From Planctomycetota bacterium (GTDB lineage: Bacteria; Planctomycetota; JACQVV01; JASMLP01), in the NCBI GenBank assembly GCA_030748635.1, contig JASMLP010000004.1:1-64000 (forward strand): 64,000 nt of DNA. Reading direction: 5' to 3'. Below are positions 54,141 to 62,510 of the stretch, piece after piece (the stretch's first letter is position 1; each line of letters opens with the position of its first letter). The notes under the pieces were generated by a model. It did not search any database, was not told the origin of the DNA, and saw only the letters and a list, made by a program, of their open reading frames with translations. A program made the translations under genes and the position numbers.

Positions 54141-55544
54141 ATGAGCACCCCCATCATCACCATCGTCGGTCGACCCAATGTCGGGAAATCGACCCTCTTC
54201 AACGCCATGATCGGCAAGCGACTGGCAATCGTCGACCCGACCGCTGGAGTCACCCGAGACCGACTTTCGGTTGAACATCAACACGAGGACCGAACGATCG
54301 AAATCGTGGATACCGGCGGAATCGGTATCATCGACCACCCTGGCCTGGCAAAGCAGATCGAACAGCAGATCCGCTACGCGCTCGACGCGGCGGATCTCAT
54401 CCTTTTTGTGGTCGACTCTCAGGTCGGAGTCACTCCGCTGGACCGAAAAGTCGCGCAACTCCTTCGAAGTCGTACGATTCCCATCATTCTTGTCGCCAAC
54501 AAATCCGACAACACCTCTCTCGAAATCGCGGCCAACGAATTCCACGCGCTTGGATTTGATACTCCATTCCCAATTTCTGCTCGTGGGCGCATGGGGATCC
54601 GTGCCCTCCTGGATCAGGTGATCGAACGACTTCCGGAGTCATCAAAGGATCCGGTCGACAAACCGGAACCGATGAAAATCGCGATGGTCGGAAAACGAAA
54701 CGTCGGTAAAAGCACCTTCATCAATGCGCTCGCCGGCGAAGAACGAGTCATCGCCAACGAGATCCCAGGAACCACTCGCGACTCGATCGATGTACAGTTC
54801 GAAAAAGGTGGTCTCTCTTTTGTGGCCATCGATACCGCGGGAATTCGCAAAAAGCGAAAAGCCGAGGGCTCCATCGAATACTACGGCATGGTTCGCTCAG
54901 AGCGCTCCATTCGCCGAGCCGATGTGGTTCTCTTTCTGGTCGACGCCGCCGAACCGGTCGGTCAGGTGGACCGCCGGATCGCTGATCAGATCCGCACCGC
55001 ATGCAAGCCCTGCGCTATCGTCGTCAACAAATGGGATCTTGCTCAAGAAAGAGGAATCGTAACGGAACGTTATGACCAATACCTGGCCAAGACCCTGCCC
55101 GGAATGACCTTCGCCCCCATCATCTTCACCACCGCCATGGATGGACGAAATATCTTTCGAGCCATCGACCTGGCCCGTTCGCTCTTCAAGAAAGCCCAGA
55201 AGCGCATTTCTACCGGCCCCTTGAACCGCGCGGTCAAGGAAGCCTACATGCGCCGGCGACCCCGAGTCCGCAAGGGACTGATAGGAAAGATTTACTACGC
55301 GGTCCAGGTACGTACCCTTCCCCCCACCTTCTTACTCTTTGTCAACAGCCCCAAACTGTTTGAACAGGCCTACTACCGATACATGGAAAACAGCCTGCGC
55401 GAAGACCTCGGTTTCGAGGAGATCCCCCTGCGAGTCGTATTTCGAACCCGCAAACGCTTTGCCAAGGGAAGTGGAGCCCGGCACGAAGTCGATCTGCTCG
55501 AAGCGGATATCGACTCCTTTCCTGAAGACGACGAGATGTTTTAA
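54141..55544 (+). CDS. der: Ribosome assembly GTPase Der (EngA)
   Basis: The 467-residue protein has two tandem GTPase domains, the hallmark of Der: GRPNVGKSTLFN with DTGGI and NKSD in the first; GKRNVGKSTFIN with DTAGIRKK and NKWD in the second. A C-terminal KH-like domain follows. Der is needed for 50S subunit maturation. TACAAT at about 54120 could be its -10 box. Its length is typical. Confidence 0.96.
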   Translation: MSTPIITIVGRPNVGKSTLFNAMIGKRLAIVDPTAGVTRDRLSVEHQHEDRTIEIVDTGGIGIIDHPGLAKQIEQQIRYALDAADLILFVVDSQVGVTPLDRKVAQLLRSRTIPIILVANKSDNTSLEIAANEFHALGFDTPFPISARGRMGIRALLDQVIERLPESSKDPVDKPEPMKIAMVGKRNVGKSTFINALAGEERVIANEIPGTTRDSIDVQFEKGGLSFVAIDTAGIRKKRKAEGSIEYYGMVRSERSIRRADVVLFLVDAAEPVGQVDRRIADQIRTACKPCAIVVNKWDLAQERGIVTERYDQYLAKTLPGMTFAPIIFTTAMDGRNIFRAIDLARSLFKKAQKRISTGPLNRAVKEAYMRRRPRVRKGLIGKIYYAVQVRTLPPTFLLFVNSPKLFEQAYYRYMENSLREDLGFEEIPLRVVFRTRKRFAKGSGARHEVDLLEADIDSFPEDDEMF

Positions 55545-55585
55545 AACCCGGGAGCGGATCGGACTCCAGGAGGTCACCCCACAAA

Positions 55586-55621
55586 AAACTCCGGGGACCC
55601 CTGACAGGGACCCCGGAGTTT
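55586..55621 (-). terminator. Intrinsic terminator between der and the secreted zinc-ribbon gene
   Basis: AAACTCCGGGG and CCCCGGAGTTT form a perfect 11-bp stem, extended by a CCC/GGG inner stem. Read on the minus strand it is followed by a run of T, so it terminates the 55659-56396 gene; it could also slow transcripts coming from der. Confidence 0.85.
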
Positions 55622-55658
55622 GAACGATATCCGGATAAAACAGCGGGCTCGCTTCGGC

Positions 55659-56396
55659 TTACTTCTTCAGTTCCATCTGCTGACCGCAGCAGAATTTCTT
55701 TTCCGAAGATACCTTGCCACAGAAAGAGCACTGGAAACCTTCGCCGGTGACCTTGGGAGTCGGAACCGCTTCGTCAGATCCGGCTTCGTTTCCGCAGGAA
55801 TCGAGCTCGAAAGTGACTTTCTGCTCCATCTGCTGTCCCTGCATATCGACCTTCGAGGTCATTTCCATCCGAACGATCCCGTTGACCGGAACCGTCTTGC
55901 TGAACCACTGAATCGCGATCGTCTTGGCCTGAATCTGGTTTCCCATCATCTCCTGAGCGATATTGGCATGAATTTCGACCTTCTTGCAGTCGTAATCCGT
56001 CCCAGCGTGCGAGACCTTTTCGTCGGACGAATCGATCTTGCTGATGTCGATGTTGACATTCTGACCGGCCATCTTGCCCTGCATCAGGCCGAGCTTGAGG
56101 TTGTCCAGAAGCGTTCCGGTCCGGGGAACCGTGTTCTTCTGGGTCTGCTTCCTTCCCATGAGTTCGATGGTGGTCAGGACAGTTGCCTCGGTTTCAGTCA
56201 GAGCGACCACCTTGACCTTCATGACGCTATTACCGAAATTCTGTCCCATCATGCTCACATTGAGACGATACTTGGCGAAATCCCCAACCTTGGCATTCTG
56301 GAGAGGGTTGGGTATAGCAGCAAGCGCCTGCTCATCAGCGAACACTACGGGAGTCGCAAAGATCGCGACGAGAGTGAGGAGAACGAGCTTCTTCAT
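55659..56396 (-). CDS. Secreted protein with C-terminal zinc ribbon, unknown function
   Basis: The 245-residue product has a clear signal peptide (LVLLTLVAIFATPVVFADE), a middle region that looks beta-rich and rich in Met, Gln and Lys (KYRLNVSMMGQNFGNSVMKV), and a C-terminal CSFCGKVSSEKKFCCGQQM with four Cys in a rubredoxin/zinc-ribbon-like arrangement. The base use is less GC-rich at third positions than in neighbours, as in highly expressed genes. It is transcribed alone, with a strong terminator at 55586-55621. No family was recognised. Confidence 0.7.
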   Translation of the reverse strand: MKKLVLLTLVAIFATPVVFADEQALAAIPNPLQNAKVGDFAKYRLNVSMMGQNFGNSVMKVKVVALTETEATVLTTIELMGRKQTQKNTVPRTGTLLDNLKLGLMQGKMAGQNVNIDISKIDSSDEKVSHAGTDYDCKKVEIHANIAQEMMGNQIQAKTIAIQWFSKTVPVNGIVRMEMTSKVDMQGQQMEQKVTFELDSCGNEAGSDEAVPTPKVTGEGFQCSFCGKVSSEKKFCCGQQMELKK

Positions 56397-56532
56397 AGGA
56401 GAGATTCCTTCTTTCTATTGGAGCAAAGCGACCCCGAACAGAACGTCACCGACGATCGGGCCGCAAATTTCGTTGTTGGTTGCTTTTTGGGTAATACTGT
56501 TTTACGCAAAAGATTATCGATTGTTTGCAATT

Positions 56533-57489
56533 TCAATGGGTAAATGCGTGACCGGGATAATGCTCCTGAATGGGGGCATTATCGGTATTGATCGGCGCAT
56601 CTCCTTTTTCCATGACTTTCCGTAACGACATGGGAAGACAGAACATAGAACGATGTGCCAATCCATCATAGTGCATCAATTCACCATCGATCCTCTCCGC
56701 GATGCGACGATCGATCTCTTCGGGAGCGATCCCTTCGACACCCTGAGTGGCGCCAGCGAGAGCAAATCCCCAGAGAGTGGAGTAACTGGGAACATAGGCT
56801 GCATAGGGGACCACCGAACCGAAAACAGATTCCAGTGTTCGCACCAGACGGGGAAAAGTCCCCGCGTGAAGGGGATTGGCCGTATCGGCCTGAATGGCGA
56901 GAAGTCCCCCCTCGGCGAGACGAGAGCGTACCACCTGATAGAATTCCCGAGTAAAAAGTCGGGTTGCCGGCCCATCGGCTCGAGGATTGCTGATGTCGAT
57001 CCAGATCAGATCGTAAAAGTCAGGGCTGGACTCCAGGAAATTGCGACCATCCGCGTGAATCAAATTCACGCGATCACTTTCATAGGCTCCTTGGTGCCAT
57101 GAAGTTAGGTATTTCAAACTAATCTGGACCATGGCTGGGTCGATCTCGACCATATCGATCTGCTCAAGGGACCGGACGCGAAGAGCCTCCCGGAGGGTAG
57201 CGCCTTCTCCACCTCCGATCACCAGACCGCGCAACGGGCGAGGGTGAAGCAATCCGATCGGCAAGACGAGAGATTCGTGGTAAATCGCCTCATCGACCTC
57301 GAACGTTTGCACCTCTCCATCGAGTACCAGACACCGACCCAACGATTCGGTATCGAAAACCGAGATATCCTGAAACTCGGAACGCTCGGTATGCACCCAG
57401 GATTTCACCGCATGCATACAGGCCTGACTGGGCCCGATGTGATCGGCGAACCAATGAACGGAAGGGCGGGAATCGACATGAAACATCAA
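56533..57489 (-). CDS. Polyamine aminopropyltransferase (spermidine or thermospermine synthase-like)
   Basis: The 318-residue enzyme has GRCLVLDGEVQTFEVDEAIYHE, LVIGGGEGATLREALR for decarboxylated SAM, VEIDPAMV and LIWIDISNPRADGP. These define the family that transfers an aminopropyl group to putrescine or a longer amine. The WIDISNPR..GP...LFTREFY stretch is closer to the thermospermine synthase (ACL5-like) branch than to classic SpeE, by eye. No SAM decarboxylase gene is in the window. It has no membrane segments. The family is secure; the product is uncertain. Confidence 0.85.
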   Translation of the reverse strand: MMFHVDSRPSVHWFADHIGPSQACMHAVKSWVHTERSEFQDISVFDTESLGRCLVLDGEVQTFEVDEAIYHESLVLPIGLLHPRPLRGLVIGGGEGATLREALRVRSLEQIDMVEIDPAMVQISLKYLTSWHQGAYESDRVNLIHADGRNFLESSPDFYDLIWIDISNPRADGPATRLFTREFYQVVRSRLAEGGLLAIQADTANPLHAGTFPRLVRTLESVFGSVVPYAAYVPSYSTLWGFALAGATQGVEGIAPEEIDRRIAERIDGELMHYDGLAHRSMFCLPMSLRKVMEKGDAPINTDNAPIQEHYPGHAFTH

Positions 57490-57772
57490 ACCGGTTCTCC
57501 GAATGGCGGGAGGGGTGAATTTGCGGACGAAAAGGGCGCAATGATCGAAAAAGCCTCCGGAGGTTGCAAGAAATTTTCATTCCACCGACCTCATCACCAT
57601 GCGATCGAAGGCCCTTCCCCCCTCCCTCCCAAAAAATAAAGGCGCATAAACCCATGCAGGATAACAACCTACAAATTGAACAAATTCTTGTCACACCCCA
57701 TCGGGTACAATTCCCTTGTCGAAAGCCCATTCGTCTCCCTCAGCGGGATGCGAAATAGAGAGGACGCAAGCC

Positions 57773-58072
57773 ATGAAAAGCCATATGCAAAAATTGTCCG
57801 ACGGTTCGATCGAGGTTCGCCTCCCCACCACCCCCGCCGCTCGTCGCTGTCTCGAAGAGAGATTCGAAACCCTACGTCAGGAGTTGGACGACCCCACACT
57901 CGATGACGGCCTTTGCTTGGGTCTCCTCATGCTTCAGAAGGTCGTCGAAGAAACAGATTCCGAACTGCAAAGCGGTTCCACCGAGCCGTGGACCTCACGG
58001 TCAATCGACAGTCTGCAGATTTGTGGGCAACCCTCTGGGGAAGGAATAAACGACCGGAATCTTCAGGCCTGA
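57773..58072 (+). CDS. Small hypothetical protein
   Basis: The 99-residue product starts at ATG 57773, with GAGAGGA about nine bases upstream. The first 65 residues look like a folded helical protein (VRLPTTPAARRCLEERFETL, LLMLQKVVEETDSEL); the rest is less structured. It has no Cys or membrane segment. Its 3' 72 bases overlap the end of the convergent RNase Z gene, which weakens but does not exclude it. It was not recognised. Confidence 0.4.
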   Translation: MKSHMQKLSDGSIEVRLPTTPAARRCLEERFETLRQELDDPTLDDGLCLGLLMLQKVVEETDSELQSGSTEPWTSRSIDSLQICGQPSGEGINDRNLQA

Positions 58073-58921
58073 TCGCGAAACGACCTCCTGAATCACTTTC
58101 CGAATCTCCGACCTGCGATATCGGGTCGAAAGGTGAAAAAGAAGCAACCCCTTCACGCCCGCCTTTCGGGCCACCTCAACCGCTTCTTCCACCGTGGCGT
58201 GCGTTTTTTCCTGACGATCTTCCGGAAAGAGAAAGGTCGCGTCGTGGAGCAAAACCTCCGCTCCTTCGACATAGTGGGTCGGAATCGGCATCGAGTCGCC
58301 ACCGTAAATCAATAACGGTTTGTCGTAGGTTTCGCTCATCTCTTGGCGGCCTATTTCCCGAATGCGTTCGACGATCTCGGATTGAGAAAGATCTCGGTAT
58401 TCGTGACGCAAGCGATTTCGAGTCTCGAGAATCCGGTATCCAAGACTGATGCCGCTACGAATATGTTCGGTCGGAAAACAGTCGATAAATCGATTTTCAG
58501 CCGGCAACTCGATTCGATCCCCCGGAGAAAGCCCTCTCCAGGTCAACTCGAACGGAGGATCTCGCAAGATCCCTTGCACATAGGAAATCATCTTCTGTAC
58601 ATTCCGATCGCCCTTGGGATAACAGATCTCCAGCGGTTTCTCGACATCCCCCATGGAAGAAGCTCGACTGAAAAGAAACCCGGGAATACCCCCGATATGG
58701 TCCCCGTGTCCGTGCGAAATCAGAATCCTTTCAACCCCGTAAATCCGATTGGAAAGAGTTGTACTCACCCCCTCGCCGGCATCGAAAAGGGTGTTATCCG
58801 GACGAAAATAGAACCAAGTCGAATACTTGGCCCGGGAATACCCCTCGATAGAATTCAGAAGGTTCAGTGCAAGCGACATGATAAATTCGTTGTTGAGTCC
58901 TGGAGGAAGACGGGTGAGCAT
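58001..58921 (-). CDS. rnz: Ribonuclease Z
   Basis: The 306-residue metallo-beta-lactamase-fold protein has ISHGHGDHIGGIPGFL (the HxHxDH zinc motif), GDSMPIP, LLHDATFL and, near the C terminus, LFHLSTRY, which is the RNase Z form of the last histidine motif. It cuts tRNA precursors at the 3' end. Length fits the short RNase Z class. ATG 58879 (MSLALNLL) is an alternative start. It is divergent from the second DUF58 gene. Confidence 0.88.
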   Translation of the reverse strand: MLTRLPPGLNNEFIMSLALNLLNSIEGYSRAKYSTWFYFRPDNTLFDAGEGVSTTLSNRIYGVERILISHGHGDHIGGIPGFLFSRASSMGDVEKPLEICYPKGDRNVQKMISYVQGILRDPPFELTWRGLSPGDRIELPAENRFIDCFPTEHIRSGISLGYRILETRNRLRHEYRDLSQSEIVERIREIGRQEMSETYDKPLLIYGGDSMPIPTHYVEGAEVLLHDATFLFPEDRQEKTHATVEEAVEVARKAGVKGLLLFHLSTRYRRSEIRKVIQEVVSRSGLKIPVVYSFPRGLPTNLQTVD

Positions 58922-59021
58922 GGAACCTCACACGATCAAGAGAACGTCCCGACGAGCGAGAGTGATTTGCCGTCCTTTCGATCGGAAGGGAATCGATTCG
59001 GAATTATAGAGGACACGCTGC

Positions 59022-59921
59022 GTGACGCAACGCAACTTCGATAAGAGCCCGCTCTCTTCATCCACGATTTCTCGCCTTCGCGGACTTCGTCCGGGAAGCC
59101 TGCGAGCCTATCGAGGTCACGGTCCGGGAGAACAAAGCGGTCGATCAGCCGGAAGCGGGCTGGAATGGAGAGACCTCCGCCCCTACACCCCCGGCGACGA
59201 TCTACGACATCTGGACTGGAACCTCTACGCCCGCCATGAGAGCCTCCATATCAAGGAAAGAATCCGGGAGGAGGCGGTCCCGATCCTGATCATCCTAGAT
59301 GACAGCGCCAGCATGTCGATGGGACTTCCGAACAAATGGGACCGTGTACGAGAACTCACTCTGGCCCTCTCCCATGTCGCTCATGCCAACTCGAGTCCCC
59401 TGGAACTGTTCGCCACATCGGCCGAAAATCCATCTCGAATCCAGCGATTCGCGCCGACCGCCCGGACCCCCCAGCAAGTTCAGCGTTGGTTCGAAAACCT
59501 CGAGCCCAGCGGACTTCACTCTCCCGCGAACGCGCTGAAACAGTTAGGCAGCGGACGCCATCGCCCTCGTTTCACCCTGCTATTGACCGACGGCTACGAA
59601 AAAGAGCTGACCCCGCAAGCTCTGCGCATCCTGTCCCACCGGGGACACGAAATCTCCACCATCCTCATTCACGCTCCAGAGGAGATCGAACCGACCCTTC
59701 ACGGCAACCTCGAACTGATCGACGAGGAAACTCAAGAGGTCGAGCATTTCTCCATCACCGAACAAGAGGTCGAACTCTATCGCAAGGAGATGTCCGCCTG
59801 GATCCAGGATTGGAGACAGTTTTGCCTGGAACATCACCTGAAGCATGTCCACCACAACACCGGCACTTCTCTGGCCCAACTCCTTTTTCAAGATCTGATC
59901 CGAGCTGGCATCCTACGCTGA
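59022..59921 (+). CDS. Second DUF58 family protein
   Basis: The 299-residue product has YTPGDDLRHLDWNLYAR (about 55-71) and a VWA-like ILDDSASMSMG (Asp93, Ser95, Ser97), the same two elements as the DUF58 protein at 48602. The C-terminal half (LHGNLELIDEETQEVEHF) also matches that paralogue (LSGRIELVDSETGEPLVL). It starts at GTG 59022, with AGAGGA eight bases upstream. No MoxR or BatA gene is adjacent, so it stands as an orphan set. Confidence 0.82.
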   Translation: MTQRNFDKSPLSSSTISRLRGLRPGSLRAYRGHGPGEQSGRSAGSGLEWRDLRPYTPGDDLRHLDWNLYARHESLHIKERIREEAVPILIILDDSASMSMGLPNKWDRVRELTLALSHVAHANSSPLELFATSAENPSRIQRFAPTARTPQQVQRWFENLEPSGLHSPANALKQLGSGRHRPRFTLLLTDGYEKELTPQALRILSHRGHEISTILIHAPEEIEPTLHGNLELIDEETQEVEHFSITEQEVELYRKEMSAWIQDWRQFCLEHHLKHVHHNTGTSLAQLLFQDLIRAGILR

Positions 59922-59959
59922 ACGGATGTCTCCGAAGGCCGAGAGCGACGCGATCGAAA

Positions 59960-60151
59960 TCAACCGATGAGTTGACTGCCCTCGATCATTCGACCCAAAT
60001 AATCTTCGTAGGTCGGCAACTCCCGAAGTCGCCGAGTAATCGAATCGATCGCCCGCCGCCGCAACCGCTTCTCCTGGCCCACCCCGAAATGCAACGAACG
60101 TCGCATCGAACTCTGAAGATTTAACAGAGAAACGAATGTCTCGTAGCTCAT
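59960..60151 (-). CDS. Tiny hypothetical protein, 63 residues
   Basis: A good ribosome site (GAGGAG about 11 bases upstream) precedes ATG 60151. The product is basic and helical (SSMRRSLHFGVGQEKRLRRR, LRELPTYEDYLGRMIEG). Its start overlaps the stop of another tiny frame (60148-60291) in an ATGA. No family was recognised. The ribosome site is the main support. Confidence 0.4.
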   Translation of the reverse strand: MSYETFVSLLNLQSSMRRSLHFGVGQEKRLRRRAIDSITRRLRELPTYEDYLGRMIEGSQLIG

Positions 60152-60291
60152 TGTGCAAAAGCCTCCTCATGGCAGAGGGTTCCTGAACCCTCGAATCCGA
60201 AATCGGTCGCGCTCCCCATCCGTTCAACTTTCTCCTCAAGAATTTCGAGATCGTTGACGATCAAAGGGTACACACGGAGTTTTTCTTTCAT
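60148..60291 (-). CDS. Tiny hypothetical protein, 47 residues
   Basis: The frame starts at ATG 60291 and codes for KLRVYPLIVNDLEILEEKVE and then EGSGTLCHEEAFAQ. It overlaps the next tiny gene by 4 bases. Its ATG shares CATG with the start of the YjfB-like gene on the other strand. No clear ribosome site is seen, and longer starts exist upstream. Support is weak. Confidence 0.3.
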   Translation of the reverse strand: MKEKLRVYPLIVNDLEILEEKVERMGSATDFGFEGSGTLCHEEAFAQ

Positions 60292-60469
60292 GACCAGTCC
60301 CAGCATGTCCATGTCGGTCGCCCAGATGACGACCCAGCAGGTGCAAAACCAGGTAGAACTGGCTGCCCAGACACGACTTATGGCCAAACAGCTCGACCTG
60401 AAAGAACAGACGGCTCGGGATCTCTTCCAATCCATCGGCCTGGGACTACGTATCGATCTCACCGCTTGA
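60290..60469 (+). CDS. Small YjfB-like putative motility protein
   Basis: The 59-residue product (MSVAQMTTQQVQNQVELAAQ, MAKQLDLKEQTARDLFQSIG, ending LGLRIDLTA) has the length and layout of the YjfB family of small proteins found with motility genes: an N-terminal helix with Gln/Val repeats, a middle helix, and a short hydrophobic ending like NIDIRL. The start is ATG 60290, with GGAG about 10 bases upstream. Its last 11 bases overlap the convergent GGDEF gene. Family assignment is by eye. Confidence 0.5.
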   Translation: MTSPSMSMSVAQMTTQQVQNQVELAAQTRLMAKQLDLKEQTARDLFQSIGLGLRIDLTA

Positions 60470-61970
60470 CCCTCCGGGTACGACGACGTGTCGACTTGCG
60501 CTTGAGCAGTCGCCGAGATGAAGTTCGCTTCCGAGCCGAACGGGAGGGTTGAGGAGATTTACTCCAGAACCAGACCTGGTTGCGTCCTCCCTCTTTGGAA
60601 CGGTAGAGAGACTGATCCGCCCGACTGATCAGTCGGGCCACATCGGTGAGATCGGACTCACATTCAGCCACTCCAAAGCTGGCGGTAATTTTCAATTCTT
60701 CGCCCTGCTCCCCGATAAATGCCTCGCCGGCAATCCGCTCACGCAAACGCTCAGCCAAACCGACCGCTTGCTTCAACCCGGTTTCAGGTAAGACGAGACA
60801 GATCTCTTCGCCCCCGTACCGATACGCCGAATCGCACTCTCGGGCCGTTTCTCCGACCCGGCTTGAAACCTGCTTGAGCACCTCGTCTCCGGTCGGATGA
60901 CCGTAGGTATCGTTAATGCTCTTGAAGTGATCCACATCCAGGAGGATGAATGAGAACTGCTTGCCGTGACGCCGTACGATCTTGAACAAGCTAGCCAACT
61001 CGTGCAAAAGATGTCGCTTGGTATAAAGACCGGTCAAACCGTCCACAACCGCCATGTCGTAGAGGGTCGGAGTTTTGATCGCCAGAGAGATATGCTCCAG
61101 GAAATTGGAGATCACCCGTTCGGTCTCCTCGATCATCCCCAACCGCTCCTGAAAATCTCCAGCCAGCGAAAGAGTGACCTTCAAAACTCCCAGAGTTTCC
61201 GAATCCGCTGCCAGCGGAAACACGAGGCTAAGGACCCGCCCCTCCACCAACCGGATCACTGTCTGGTGGTCCACCGCATCGGTAACCCCCGATGAATCCA
61301 ATTCTTCGGTGTCGATCTGATCCCCAAAATGGAGAGTCGATCCTCGCTGATGAACTCGCGGCTGTAGCGTTTCGTCCAGAAAAACCCAGATCGCGATCTC
61401 TTCACTGCGTACCAGAGCGTGAACGATCTCCAGAATGCGTCCCCAGATCCGATCGAACTGGACATCGTCGTTGAGAATCCGACTGACATCCCGCATCGCG
61501 GTCAGTAGATCCACATCCTCCTCGAGACGTAAAATCCGCCCTCGCTGCTCCAACTCTCTCTTCTCGTACCGATGCCCCTCTTCGATGAGTTCCCGTCGCT
61601 CTTCGGTCAAAGAGCCCACCCAGAAGAGCATCAGGAGCGTAAGAGCCGCGTTCACCGCCGCCAGGGCAAAAAGGGCTGGAACCGATTCGACCGAAACGAC
61701 TCCGGTCCCCGAGCGAAGAAGCCAACCGATCGAACCGATCGGCATCACCAAGAGCCCCAGCGCCACCGCCAAGCGTGGATTCTCCTGAACACTGTCCAAT
61801 CCGACCCGCAACACGTCGCGCCCTTTTGACAGCCAGCGCTTGATACGCCCCGGAATCGACTGCCTCAGAACCACTTCGAATCGATCCGAGATCGATTCCA
61901 CCGAACGGACGATGACCTCAGAAGGATCGACCGCGGGGGTGTTGAGAACGGGGGGTTGGCTGTCGGGCAC
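60459..61970 (-). CDS. Membrane diguanylate cyclase with GAF and GGDEF domains
   Basis: The 503-residue product has two membrane helices (about 67-85 and 97-118), a coiled-coil linker, a GAF-like domain (150-300) and a GGDEF domain (305-470) with LLDVDHFKSINDTYGHPTGD and the active-site loop GGEEI (386-390), a functional variant of GGDEF. An inhibitory RxxD site (RECD, 377-380) lies five residues before it. It should make c-di-GMP with product feedback. The C-terminal 30 residues are very basic (RRLLKRKSTRRRTRR). It starts at GTG 61970. Confidence 0.9.
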   Translation of the reverse strand: MPDSQPPVLNTPAVDPSEVIVRSVESISDRFEVVLRQSIPGRIKRWLSKGRDVLRVGLDSVQENPRLAVALGLLVMPIGSIGWLLRSGTGVVSVESVPALFALAAVNAALTLLMLFWVGSLTEERRELIEEGHRYEKRELEQRGRILRLEEDVDLLTAMRDVSRILNDDVQFDRIWGRILEIVHALVRSEEIAIWVFLDETLQPRVHQRGSTLHFGDQIDTEELDSSGVTDAVDHQTVIRLVEGRVLSLVFPLAADSETLGVLKVTLSLAGDFQERLGMIEETERVISNFLEHISLAIKTPTLYDMAVVDGLTGLYTKRHLLHELASLFKIVRRHGKQFSFILLDVDHFKSINDTYGHPTGDEVLKQVSSRVGETARECDSAYRYGGEEICLVLPETGLKQAVGLAERLRERIAGEAFIGEQGEELKITASFGVAECESDLTDVARLISRADQSLYRSKEGGRNQVWFWSKSPQPSRSARKRTSSRRLLKRKSTRRRTRRVKR

Positions 61971-62043
61971 GCTGGAATGGACCTATCGGGGTAGGGATTC
62001 GTCCGAAACCGTCCACACCCACCGTCGCAATCGAAGTCGATTG

Positions 62044-62355
62044 TTAGCGGCTGGTCCGTACGTTCCGGGCTAATCTGATGACTATTTGTTCCCCGATCCC
62101 CCGGACGTTCTTCAGGTCCTCGACCCTCTGAACCCCCCCCACCGACCGCTTGTACTCAACGATAGCTCGTGCCTTCACCTCACCAATTCCCGAGATGCTG
62201 GCCCATACCACCCAGTCGTCTTCCCCAAGATCGACCCGGTAAGGCGCCAGTACCTGCTCGAAATGCTCCCCGTTCGCCCGAAACCCCACGCACAGGAGGA
62301 GTCCCGAAAAAACAGCAAGCGCCACGACCAGACACTCTCGAAAAGTGATGTGCAT
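62044..62355 (-). CDS. ComEA-like helix-hairpin-helix protein
   Basis: The 103-residue product has an N-terminal membrane anchor (LVVALAVFSGLLLCVGF) and a helix-hairpin-helix region (ISGIGEVKARAIVEYKRSVG, LKNVRGIGEQIVIRLARN). This matches the DNA-binding half of ComEA, which captures DNA during transformation, or similar small HhH proteins. Sixty-odd residues between the anchor and HhH are unremarkable. No other competence gene is near. Confidence 0.75.
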   Translation of the reverse strand: MHITFRECLVVALAVFSGLLLCVGFRANGEHFEQVLAPYRVDLGEDDWVVWASISGIGEVKARAIVEYKRSVGGVQRVEDLKNVRGIGEQIVIRLARNVRTSR

Positions 62356-62510
62356 ACGTCACAAACCTCGTTCAACCGGTCAGGTGTACTCCGGTTCGGG
62401 GGGAAGTATATCCCAGGGTTGAGACGAGTCAAACGGGACCGAAACATACTCAAAGAGGTTTCAAACCGTACCCTCAGAAGCCCCATACCGGGAAAAACCT
62501 ACCGGAGGAA

